Shown here: positions 47,586 to 58,600 of the stretch, one piece after another
Layout: each line of letters begins with the position of its first letter
How positions within the stretch are numbered: the stretch's first letter is position 1
DNA from: Mesocentrotus franciscanus
Taxonomy: Eukaryota > Echinodermata > Echinoidea > Camarodonta > Strongylocentrotidae
Reading direction: 5' to 3'
DNA length: 64,000 nt
Assembly (NCBI GenBank): GCA_037976565.1
Contig: CP137675.1
Coordinates: 12,418,534 to 12,482,533 of the forward strand
Position numbers and translations under genes: made by a program
The notes under the pieces: model-generated
Database searches by the model: none
What the model saw: the letters and a program-made list of their open reading frames with translations, nothing else
Told to the model about the DNA's origin: nothing

Positions 47586-48884
47586 TCTTTGGTAACTCCG
47601 ACCACTTCAAAGCATGAATCGTATACACAACTTCGTGAAAGTTGCCTGCTGGTACAATGACTAAAAAAGCATTTCAACATTTGAAATACAAAGCTATTTC
47701 AAAACGTTTGAAAATGAAACTATAAATTCTCTATCAGACATGTTAGACCAAGGCCTAAAATGGTGATTTCCACTGGCTGAACAAGTAATAATCGAAAATG
47801 TGCAATAAACTCATGAGTTTTCATTTGGACAGAGGTAATTAGTGTATCATCTCGACTAAAAGACAGATAATTACTATTGATATGATTCAACGAATTAATA
47901 AGTGAGTGAAAACAACGATCTATGGAGACATCTATTAAAACTACAAGTTGGAGCATTAATTGAACTGGAAAAATATTTACTGAATCATCAGATCGTTAAA
48001 GTATGATTGCTCCGTCATAATGTTATCACGACAGAATGGCTATCTGATTAGCGATTGTATGTTCAAGATGATGATCATATAAAAGGAAAAAATATATATC
48101 CCATATATGGTTAACATTTTCAACAACAATGAATAATGGTAAGCATAAATTTGAAATTTTTCACAACATACCTGCGACATGATAGATATCAAATGCAAGA
48201 ACATTTCTTAAATGTGTTTCAACTTTCTGAAAATTTTGTATCGTGAAAATCATTATACAAAATGTGACTGGATATCAACTGATAGACAATATCGATTTGA
48301 ATTGGTACAAAATTGTCCTTTATAAATTTTACAGATTCTTATATTTCTTCCCATTCTTCTGTAATTCTGTTACGTAAGAGATACTTGTTCCGAAATATCG
48401 ATAATGTAGTTTAGATGTTTTTGTTATGACGTCGGCAACACTAGTTATCCTCGTACTTTCTATGAATTTTGCCCTTTTTCTACAATTTTGAACATTTTAA
48501 AGATCGATATCATATTCCTTTCATATTATACGAGAAGGAAACAAAAACAAAATCAGATCTAAGTAGTATGGGACAATTTTTTTTTTTTTTTGATGCGGCG
48601 GGGAAATAAGACGCCTACAGTGAAATAATTCATTTTCCTGATGTATTTTGATGAAATCAGGCCTAATTTGGTCAATTCATCTGGATATGGTTTCAGCCTG
48701 AAGGAAAGGATCGGGAGAAAAGCTGGATTGTATTATTTTATCTTTTAAAAAGTCAGGAAATCATCTTCTGCGATACCGGGAGGATAATTATTCTTTCAAA
48801 GAGAAGGTTGTTTTTTCCCCTTCCACAGAGTTTTTCCCTCCACATGGTTTTTCCCTTCCACAGGTTAGTATATGGATGGTTCTG
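47586..48884. other. Intergenic, no gene seen
   Basis: AT-rich. A T-tract of about 15 bases lies at 48578. No exon or RNA gene was recognised. Confidence 0.4.
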
Positions 48885-49230
48885 GTAAAGATGAAAACAT
48901 TCTTTGTGAGCTTACTTCTTCTGTCAATGTTAGTTTGAAAGAATATCTTGGTGGAAATGTCCATTGAAAAGGCTTCTCTCTGGAGCATGACAAGAAATAG
49001 CTTGAACAGTTTGAATCAAGCATTCATGCCCATGTGTGTGTAGTCCCACTTACCAATTTCTGTGTGCAGTGCATCTGATTTTCAGCTAGATTGTGTAAAC
49101 TTCTTTTTTGTTTAGATCTTTCCAAAGCCCCACAGAATGCACTACATAATTAATCACCCACCCTTTCCCAATTGTTTCCAGATAGTTCTTACAATCGCAT
49201 GACCAGTGCTCAGCTTTATCTTTGATCTTG
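48885..49230 (+). repeat. Dispersed repeat, copy 2 (partner at 28.4 kb)
   Basis: Diverged direct-orientation match to 28395-28769: TTTGTGAGCTT, TGTGTAGTCCCA, CATCTGATTTT, CTTTCCAAAGCCCCACAG and CGCATGACCAG. It lies just before the 49262 foldback element. Confidence 0.65.
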
Positions 49231-49261
49231 GCAAAGGAAATGCATGGGCAATCGGAACAGA

Positions 49262-49562
49262 GGGTAGTATTCTCGAAAGCGGACTTACTTTAATCCATGG
49301 TTTAATCCTCCGACTAAGCATGGAATGCCAAGTGTCAATATGAATATGTTTTTGAATAATTTAATCTGTCACTATATTAAAATAAAATGTAATAACATAA
49401 TTAATAAACAACATTATAACTATGAAATAATTATGTTATCATGGTAATTTAGGGACATATCAAATTATTTTAAAATATATTAATATGGACACTTGGCATT
49501 CCATACTTAGTGGGGGGATTAAACCATGGACTAAAGTTAGTCCGCTTTCGAGAATACCACCC
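49262..49562. mobile_element. 300-bp foldback MITE with ~75-base inverted repeats
   Basis: The left arm contains TATTCTCGAAAGCGGACT, CCATGGTTTAATCC and GGAATGCCAAGTGTC. The right arm carries the exact inverse of each, in mirrored order. A few mismatches separate the arms, and the middle is AT-rich. No coding capacity. Confidence 0.9.
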
Positions 49563-49737
49563 AAAGAGTTTATCCTTTATAAAGCCGATTTGCCATTTAG
49601 CTTATTAGCTTGTGCCATATGGCGCAAGAAAGGATAGCCCGAAGTATTTACTCTGAAATGAAGATTATTTTCGATAAACCATATTGTGTCGTGTCCGGGC
49701 ATTACATGATTTTTTTCTTCCTTAAGAAAGTATGGGT

Positions 49738-49862
49738 CCAGGAGGCAACTGACCGACTTTAGATCGACAAGAGACCGACCGAAATATTACATTACGTCTA
49801 TGGATAAGAATCGGTCGGTTTGGATTCGGTCTGAAATCAGTTTGGAGGTGTGCCTGAGGTAT
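49738..49862 (-). mobile_element. ~130-bp MITE, family A copy (reverse)
   Basis: On the minus strand it reads CCTCAGGCACACCTCCAAAC, then ACCGAATCCAAACCGACCGA and TTCTTATCCAT, then GTCGGTCTCTTGTCGATCT-like sequence. More diverged at the far end. Confidence 0.65.
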
Positions 49863-50177
49863 TAAATAGCATTAGAAAGTAATCCGACTTTCTATCTCGG
49901 GAACTTTTTTTGACAAAAGAAATGTTATTTCCCTTAATCTTCCGAATCATCTTTTATTCAGCCTATGACAACTCGTTATGTTTTTCCAAAAGATGTTCGG
50001 ACTGTAGAATAGATAAAGTTTTAGACTTATTGATTGGCCATCGGGAACTCAAATGTTTTGAAAACTTGTTATTGTCATTAAACATATTAATACCCCTATT
50101 TATAATCACTAGAAAGTTTGGTACAGACGCGGAAATGTCTTCCCCCCCACACACACACCCATCAATTCAATTCAATT

Positions 50178-50340
50178 CAATCTCTCTCTCTCTCTCTCTT
50201 CGTTTCTTTTTTAACAATATATCAATATCTATCTGTCTATCTGTTCCCCTGTCCCTCTCTTTCCTTATATCTGTCTGTATTTCTGTCTCTCTATCTCTCT
50301 GTGCCCCTCTATGTCTCTCTCTCTCTTTTCCCTCCTCCGA

Positions 50341-50372
<32 letters not shown>

Positions 50373-50420
50373 ACGCTCTCTCTACTTTCCTCACTCTACT
50401 TTTCCATCATTTATCCCCCT
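50178..50420. repeat. CT-rich microsatellite
   Basis: About 240 bases of CT, CTGT and CCT pyrimidine repeat. The Ser/Leu-rich open frames over it are artefacts. Confidence 0.9.
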
Positions 50421-50632
50421 TTCTGTCTCCCTCTCCTTCCTCTTTACTCATCTCTTCTTCCTTCTCGATCTGTGTCATTTCTCTTCCATTTCCCCATGAT
50501 GTCATCTTCAATCTCTCCAACACCAAGCCCAAAGAAGAGGCACAGTGGCATAGGTCATCAGCGGTTTACATCCGACACTGAATATGATACTTAGTGGACG
50601 AATATTCTGCAAATATGAACAAGATATACGTC

Positions 50633-50768
50633 AGTCACATCGCCAATCTGGCTCCATCCCGATTCCACTCCGACCGATTCTTGATCATAATTTAATTTTT
50701 TTTTTTTTTTGGTTCGGTCTGTTGTCGGTATAAATTATGATGTCGTTTTGGGGTGTGACTGGGGTATC
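50633..50768 (+). mobile_element. ~130-bp MITE, family A copy (tandem pair, left)
   Basis: GTCAGTCACATCGCCAATC at the left, CCGACCGATTCTTGATCAT inside, and GGTGTGACTGGGGTA at the right. A T-tract interrupts the middle. Directly followed by another copy. Confidence 0.7.
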
Positions 50769-50895
50769 AGTCACACCGCCAAACCGAATACAAACCGACT
50801 CCAAACGACCCATACTTGGCCATTCGGGGGGATGTACATTTTTGATCGGTTTGTTGTCGATCTGGTGTCGGTCTCTCCATTGCGACTGGGGTATT
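50766..50895 (+). mobile_element. ~130-bp MITE, family A copy (tandem pair, right)
   Basis: TCAGTCACACCGCCAAACCG at the left, CCGACTCCAAACGACCCATA inside, TCTGGTGTCGGTCTC and GCGACTGGGGTA at the right. Head-to-tail with the copy before it, with no spacer. Confidence 0.75.
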
Positions 50896-52300
50896 TAGTG
50901 GACAACACTGTCCACTAGCTGCATGTAGGTCAAAGTTATAGCTTGGGGACTTTCGGTGGAGTCAAACATGATTTGTATTTGCATTGCACACCTGCGAAAG
51001 GTCAAATTTTTCTGGAAGCCCGTCAAACATGGTAAAAGGATATTTAATGACGTTTTATTGCAGACTTTTAATTTGATTCCTTTTTTCTATACAGAACAGA
51101 AGACCGAAATTATTTCCATTATGATGATGAGTGCATAGGCAAAACACAGCTTGTCATTGGCACGTCCTTGTGTACCATTCGCTTCCAGATTACAAATGAC
51201 GACAAAAATATTGGTATTATTACTGAAAATATTCATGAGCATTATAAACTTGAATTATATTCATTCGAAATTAATTCTTGAAATTCTTGAGAAAAAAAAA
51301 CTTGAAATAAATTCATTTATAGTATAGAAAACGGACGGTACAATGTTATTCGTGGAATGCCGCGGACAGTAGATATTTCAATGTTATGTGGTTTATTTGA
51401 ATATTTGATGAAATCGATGGAATTGATGGCATGAAAATATTTGTCGCTTTAAAAACATCTACAACCAGACATTCAATATGTTTAATGAAAAAAACCTAAG
51501 CTTACCCTGTACGGTCAGTACACTTTCACGTCCATTTCCAGTTACAACATACAGAGGCTGAACGAGAGTAGTCCCAATCTCGTTATTATACATGATATCT
51601 GAGATGGATATATCCAATATTCATTTTGATTGGCTTTTAGGGTCTCAGAAAGGGGTTGAAATGCGACGATGGTATGGTAGAAGACTGGTAATAAAAAGAG
51701 ACTGGGCTGGAAAACAAAATGGATAGACGAAAAGAGAAAAATGCCGAGAGAAGGTCATGGACAAGACGGAGAAGAGCTATGCAAGTACATTAGTAGGTAA
51801 AATGTTAAGTGACTTAGGATGAACAAGACGAACAGGAAAGACAGAGAGAAGGAGAGAGAGAGATAGAGACAGGGAGAGAGAAAGACATATAGTGGGATGA
51901 AAGTGATGAAGGTGCTGTAACTAGAAAAATGAAGAAAAGAGCAGACAAATAACGAGGACAAGGGTTGAAGAATGGTTGGGGATATGTCGAAAAGGGGAGA
52001 ACAATAGTAAATGTAAAATAGATAGATGAAGAATTATGGATCTATTGTTGGAGGAAAAGACGAATTCAGCCCTCAAGATAGTCAGCTGTCGATGTTGATT
52101 AAAAATCCATTTCCTCCCAATCATCATACCTGGTTTTGAAATCTTTGATAAGTCAAAATAGACAATCATTCCAAAGTCGACGAACACAGAATGTTTATCT
52201 CATCTTCATCGCATGCTCTGATTAGGAAGGATGAAAGGTATTACAGGAGGTCCCTAAATGTCTGCTGTCGGGAACGTTCCGACAACCAGCGAGATTTGTT
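50896..52300. other. Intergenic, no gene seen
   Basis: A GA-rich patch lies at about 51835-51895. No exon, RNA gene or clear element was recognised. Confidence 0.4.
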
Positions 52301-52315
52301 TCATCTCGTCTAGTT

Positions 52316-52460
52316 ATTTTCGTGTCGTTTTGTTTCATTTCTTTTCGTTTCGTTTCGTTTCGTTTCGTTTCGTGTCTGTCGTTTCGTTTCATTTAGTGTC
52401 GTTTCGTTTCGTTTTCCCTCGTTTCGTTTCGTATTATTTCGTTTCGTTTAGTTCTCATTT
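52316..52460. repeat. TTTCG pentanucleotide repeat
   Basis: About 140 bases of GTTTC/TTTCG units. The cleanest run is at 52339-52371; the rest is degenerate. Confidence 0.9.
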
Positions 52461-53111
52461 TTCTTAAGTATTTACAATGGGACAAGATATGGAAGGAGCG
52501 TTGGGTATAAATGGGTATAAGATTGTACGACTCATGCCCGCTGTACGACGCATGTCCGCTGTCACGTTCGTATACTAGTCGAATTCTCAACTTCAACGCT
52601 GGATGGACACTGTACCTAAACTAAGTCTCACCGTAATATAAAACCAGTACCTAAAATCATACCTAAATGTAAACCTAACTCTACCTCAATAAAGTTCACT
52701 TTATCTCAAACCAAATTGCAACCATACGAAACAATGCCGGGTGCAAAGTAATGTCGGACAATCACCAACATTATCTACAAACCCATACAGTCCTACAGTG
52801 CGAAACACAAAGAAGAACAACCCTTTTAGTGGCGCCTTTCTAGCGAAATCGATACACCGTGTACATGTTGTTCCAATACAGATTGACCTAATTATTCTTT
52901 AATGCATCTTCAGCTGCAACACTCGAACTCACGTTGTACATGTATTTTAGGAGCGTCTCCATGAACCTTAGCTATCAGACGTTGACGGTTCGCGCCTGTA
53001 GGATGGACATGATGGGTAGAGCGAACCTGCTCTATGTCTATGCATGGACCTACTACGAAGCAAGTGGTGACAGCATCTATGCGTTTCGTTACATGTCCGT
53101 TGATTATAGGT
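52461..53111. other. Intergenic, no gene seen
   Basis: No recognisable gene. Short CCTAAA(C/T)-like motifs recur at about 52613-52690. Confidence 0.4.
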
Positions 53112-53113
53112 AG

Positions 53114-53147
53114 TATATCCATGGACCTTCTAGGTCCATGGTATATC
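53114..53147. repeat. Near-perfect palindrome
   Basis: ATATCCATGGACC and GGTCCATGGTATAT face each other around a TTCTA centre, with one unpaired base near the outer end. Confidence 0.8.
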
Positions 53148-53680
53148 TATGAGGTTTCGAGGATTTATGAGGATTCTTTTGTACGTCATTTGTTACGTCG
53201 TATCGGGGCTTTCCAGTTAGAGTTTGATAACCATAATTACGTATTGCGCCTAAGCGCGCACAAAAATACACAAAATTTGCCATCATTTTACAATAAAACT
53301 CATAGAAGGTTATTCATGCTCATCTCGAGTTTCATCTCGACGCTTTTTACAAAAAAGAATGTTTATGATTTGTTGGAAGTTTGTTTAGCAGAGGATTAAG
53401 TTTTGAATCATGAAGGCTACTGTAAACAGACAAATCATATAAATAAACTGATTACTGGATCGCGCTGACAGAGGTACATGTTTAGTAATTTGTATGTTAA
53501 TAAAAATAAAGATAGGTTTATTTGTCGGTTTGAGAAACCATAACCCTATGTAATCGGTGACAAGAATTACAATTAACGAATTTACTTCAAATTCATATTG
53601 ATATGAGGATTAGCTGAGTAACGAATACATTTCAAAATAAATTCCATAAAACTTATTGTGGTGATCAAAATAGATGTAGA

Positions 53681-53762
53681 CGCTGCGAACAGGATTCGAA
53701 CCTGCGCGGGGAGACCCCATTGGATTTCAAATCCAACGCCTTAACCGCTCGGCCATCGCAGC
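53681..53762 (-). tRNA. tRNA-Ser (anticodon TGA)
   Basis: An 82-base class II tRNA on the minus strand. The acceptor stem GCTGCGA/TCGCAGC pairs perfectly with a G discriminator base. The anticodon stem TTGGA/TCCAA closes a seven-base loop TTTGAAA with anticodon TGA, which reads UCA serine codons. The long variable arm has a GGGG/CCCC stem, typical of tRNA-Ser. The internal promoters are intact: box A TGGCCGAGCGG and box B GGTTCGAATCC. No intron, and CCA is not encoded, as in eukaryotic nuclear genes. A TTTT run a short way downstream could stop RNA polymerase III. It looks functional. Confidence 0.95.
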
Positions 53763-54434
53763 TACACAATGAGAAAGATAATACAAGATATAATAATTAT
53801 GGAAATAAGATTTGTTTCCTGCTTTTTAGCATAATATAAGGTTTAATTTGTATGTGTGATGTGCGTCATTGCTACGCAACTTAAGAATATGACGTTTCGT
53901 AACAATTTCTCCTCAAAGTCTGAACTGTTTCTCACGCGAATCATAAGGCTTACTCCTTTCATCTTCTGGTTTGCTTTCCCTTCTCATTTGTTTGACCTTT
54001 TTTAGCATCTTATCTCTTGTTTGACCATATACTTTGAACCGGTCGTTCTATTATGTATCTATACGTATACTTATTGTTTATCCGTGGTATTTTTCATCAA
54101 TGCAATAGGCCATTTTCGTAATTTAATCAAATTTATGCATATGCCTTTGTGAAGCGCCTCGATACGAATTATTTCATTCACCTGTTACGAATAAATGTAT
54201 CTCAATATTCAGAATTAAAATCGCTTACATAAGTTGTTGCTAGGTAGGACGTACATTATGAACGCCCTACCTAACAACACGCAATATATGCAATTTGTAG
54301 TCTGACTATTGAAATACAATAATTATTCGTATAAAATTAAGTTAAAATTTTGTTACATTACGAAATTGGCCTACTATACGGCAATATATCATCCAATAGT
54401 AAGACGTCCCGTATATTGTGGTCGTGTTGTATAA

Positions 54435-54752
54435 TCATTAGCATGAAACAAATACGTGAAACAGATCATCACAAACGCATGAAACAGATAATCACAAATC
54501 TAAGCAACACACGATACTGACCCTAAGCCTCGTGTCTGTCTATCCCTATGACACGTATGGTCAAATGTATTGCTTGTTGGTGCTATCTGAGGACGTTGTC
54601 CTAAGTTTGGTCCAAATCTAATCTGCAGATTTTCGCCACTCAGGTCATACAGACATACAGTTTGTGGATTAATAGTAATATTGGGTTATCAAGAGCTGTT
54701 CCAAAATTTGGGTGAAGAAAAGACAGGATTGAGCTTTGACAATAAACAATAC
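54435..54752 (+). repeat. Diverged direct repeat, copy 1
   Basis: Matches 55046-55336: CATTAGCATGAAACA, GATCATCACAAACGCATGA / GATGATCGCAAACGCATGA, TGAGGACGTTGTCCTAA, TGCAGATTTTC and GACAGGATTGAGC, in the same order. Confidence 0.8.
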
Positions 54753-55045
54753 GGTATACATAAAAGTATGTGGATACGTCATTTTATATATTTTATATGT
54801 ATTGAGGTAATTAACACTCAATTTCTTTCAATATTTTCATTACTTTTAATTGAAACTCGTATCTAGAAGCTTTATTCAATTATCCATTTATCCAAACGTC
54901 AAATTTATTTGGGTGGGGTATTTTTTTCTCCATCAATGCAGATAATAGCCATTTCATCTAATAGAGAAAGTTTTCAATGTGTTGTATTCATAATACCCTG
55001 CAGAGAAAACAAGATGTTTCATAAGTTTACATAAATATTGAAAAT

Positions 55046-55336
55046 TCATTAGCATGAAACAGATGAACGAAACAGATGATCGCAAACGCATGAGACAGTT
55101 GAAAAAAAAACAGTTGATGACCATGGGCCCAGTGTCTGTTATGTCTCTGTAGACAAACTACTCGCTCTGTAGTGCTACATGAGGACGTTGTCCTAATTTT
55201 GGTCCTAATCTAATATGCAGATTTTCTCAACTCAGCTCATCCAAGGTAGCAAAATCTTCGATAGATTTGTATGATCATCGGGGACTCAAAATGAGAAGAA
55301 GGAGAAGAGACAGGATTGAGCATTGAGAGATATAAA
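55046..55336 (+). repeat. Diverged direct repeat, copy 2
   Basis: Partner of 54435-54752, offset by about 610 bases. Non-coding. A SINE-like copy begins 40 bases downstream. Confidence 0.8.
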
Positions 55337-55375
55337 ACACAATAGCAAAGTCTTTGGAGAATCAAACTAAAGCAT

Positions 55376-55640
55376 TGTGGAGGTTTCGTGGTCTAGAGGA
55401 TATGTCACCGGACTGTGGATCACATGGTTCGCGGTTCGAGTCCCGCCATGGCACTAATGTCCATTGGTTAAATATTAATCTTCATTTGCCACACTCGACC
55501 CAGGTGAGGTAAATGGGTACCTGGCAGTAATTAATTCCATGTAATGCTAGAGCGCCATAATGGCAGCCATGCTAAAGCCGGGGTAATCATATTGTGGAGC
55601 GCCAGGAGTGTCAAGTCTGACAGACATGAGCGTTGTACAA
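55376..55640 (+). mobile_element. tRNA-derived SINE-like copy
   Basis: The 5' head has box A (TGGTCTAGAGG, 55389-55399) and box B (GGTTCGAGTCC, 55433-55443), 33 bases apart as in a tRNA. The body continues with CGACCCAGGTGAGGTAAATG, GGTACCTGG and GCTAGAGCGCC. The same kind of central segment occurs in the minus-strand copy at 42410-42620. The 3' end is uncertain. Confidence 0.65.
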
Positions 55641-58600
55641 GAACCCACTTTATTATTAGTAGTATTATTATTTCAATGTGTGTCACCTGTTGAAACGTGC
55701 GAACATCACAATGACAGATTCCAAATAATTATGACAAATGCTAAAAGGCAGTACAACAGTGTAGTGAAATCGCACATAATTAGTTTCGTACTGTGTGTCA
55801 GACAGTGTTGATACAATATGAACATTGTGTCTTAGTGTGAGACCCTATGTTCTCTCCAGTATATAATTAAGCATATTAAGCATTGCAAATAAAGATGGGG
55901 GGTATAACATTACATAAGCAGGTATGCATTTGGCAGTCGGTGTAACTATAGATGAACATGGATTTTGCTTAACGTTGACGTCATCAAATGGCACATGCAT
56001 ATCACCTGACATACTTCCAGCACCGGCGGTTCACTCAAAACAATTTGTGTTCGATTGTGGAATCCCTCGACATCCGTTTGCTGCATCAGAAGATATGCCA
56101 CAGTCATTAAGTCATATCTAACAAAATAGCTGGAACTCCTGGGAGATATGAAATCGTGAATGAGAAATACATAGGTAATATAACCGACAAAGATCTGTGG
56201 AGACTATATAGGATAGTTTATCAACGAAATGTATGTCAATAAAATGTTTGCTCAGGAAAAAGATATAGTTCTATCGTCTTGCATATAGTACGCTTGGTCA
56301 AATATGGCGGTGAGGTATTTCTGCCAATACAAGTGGTCCATTTGCTTCAATCGATGTTAAATGTAGCTGGGTCGGATGAAAGATTCTCGAGAGGTAAAGA
56401 TACCTTGGGAATGTGGAGTAAATGTTTGTGTTTCGATCACATTCATTGCTCATGGGATGAAACTGGAAACTGCTTTGATGTGCTATACTAAAAGATATAC
56501 AGAGTATAGTTAAAACTGCCGGTGAAAGTGAGCAGTTATACAGGCGAAAGTTATTAAGGTAATGATTTCTATCACTTGCCAAAACTATATTTTTCATAGG
56601 AACAAAACATTGGAATTCATTAGATTAAAAAAAAAAAACATTGAAAGAAGCCTCAACTTTTATAGATAAAAAAATCGATTTAAATCGCTTATTAAAAACT
56701 TTATACCGAATTCTTACTGAATTAATCGACTCTCTATTTTGCATTTCTTTCACACTACATAATTCATTTTGTTCATACGGTAACCGTATCTGTATATTTT
56801 ATCTGTATATAATGTATATATATATATTATGGTGTTTGTTTAGTAATTTTTATCATTTTTTTCTTCAATTTGCTTAGCTAAATCATTTAGTGTTTACAAC
56901 AATTTTTTTTATAGTCAGGGGGGTCTACATTTTACAAGCTATTAGCTTCTCAGTATACTCCTCCACACTTTTCCATTACTTTGTTGTTCTAGTTCTCAAT
57001 CTGTTCATTATTTCATGTATTTATTTCATTCGAATCCATGTCAACATTTGTCATAAACTTGAATAATGTGTGGAATAAGAATTATGAATGAATAAATAAA
57101 TATTGGATAACGAGTACAGATAATCGGAATTTATCTGAGGAATGCTGTGCTGACAGAGGTATTGTGAACCAAATTGAAATATCGAGTGAAAATTGGAAAT
57201 AATAAACGCGAAAGTTAATATGCTTAGGTGGATGAAGAGAGCATGGATAAAATTAATTTTACACCCCCAAAACCCCACTTTGGTATCATATTCTTTATAA
57301 AATATGCCTACTTATTTAGGTTTTTCACATCATTTCGTAAAAGGCCTTTTTATGTTTACATGGTAATAAATCGAATACACAAATATATGATCAATTCCAT
57401 GATAAATAATGAATTGCAGTAAATGGCATTATGAAACTCGAAGAAAAAAAAGAATGAGAAAGATTTTCGTTGAAGCAGTTACCAATTCTAAATGAATGAT
57501 TAAAATCCCGTTTGTTCATGAAATGAGTATCCCCTTTAAAGTCTCCCCATTTTTTAAACTTGTATTTATGAATTATTTTGTATATGTACATTCAATACGC
57601 CGATCATGTATTGACAATCATTTAAAAATTGATACCATACACATCTCACTGACATTGAATAAACAATAAATAATTTTCAAGAAGGCATCCGAATTCGGAA
57701 GAATCCCTGGATATTTATCTAATCATATCCATACCAATCCTCAGTATTTATACATTTCACTATGATTAGATAAACATCCAAATGTTTTTTTACTCTTTTC
57801 ATTGTCCAAGCAAGGGATTTAAGATATTTGTATTTTTTCTTCTTATAATTATAATTAAATTTCATTTTATAGAAACCAAATCAAATAACAAAATCAGGAG
57901 GAAGGGAGCCTATCATAGGATATGCATGATGATTGTGATGATGAAAAGGTCTTTTGACATTCATGGCATCTCATTTTAGTTTACTTTTTTTTTGCTTCAA
58001 GAGCTAGTCTATCCTCATGTTTGTTTTGTTTTTTAATTTGTTTGTCTTTTCTTTTGTTTGTTGTATGTTTTTTTGTTTTTTGTTTGTTTGTTTTTTGCAA
58101 ATTTTGCAAATTACATGCGATATATATTCCTCCCTCTCACATTTTCTGTTACAATATCTACTGTCTATCTTTGTGTTTTGTGTTAGAAAAATGACAGTTC
58201 AGAATCTTATTATAAAGGCTCTAGATTCTATATATAAAACAAACAACAACAGCAAAACAATTTTAAAAGTCAGCCTCTTCACGACCTCCTACCAATAATT
58301 GCCAATAGGGCTTCAAGGACCCTCTGGAAAGATTTATAAAGCAATAAGGCTCACATATCCATCTAAAGATAGGTGCCACTCACATTCAGAACACGTGTAA
58401 TTGAATTTGTTTCATACTAATCTTACAGACGGTGTGGGTTTATTTCGAGGTGGGCTTATTCTATTGGACATGTTTGGAGTGATTTGAACCGGGCGAGCCA
58501 GACGAATAATGCTTTAAGGAAAGAGCACATTACATTCACTGATTACATTCGTATCTCGGGGCATTTTTTGTAAGAATATTAATTTGCAGGCCAATCTTCA

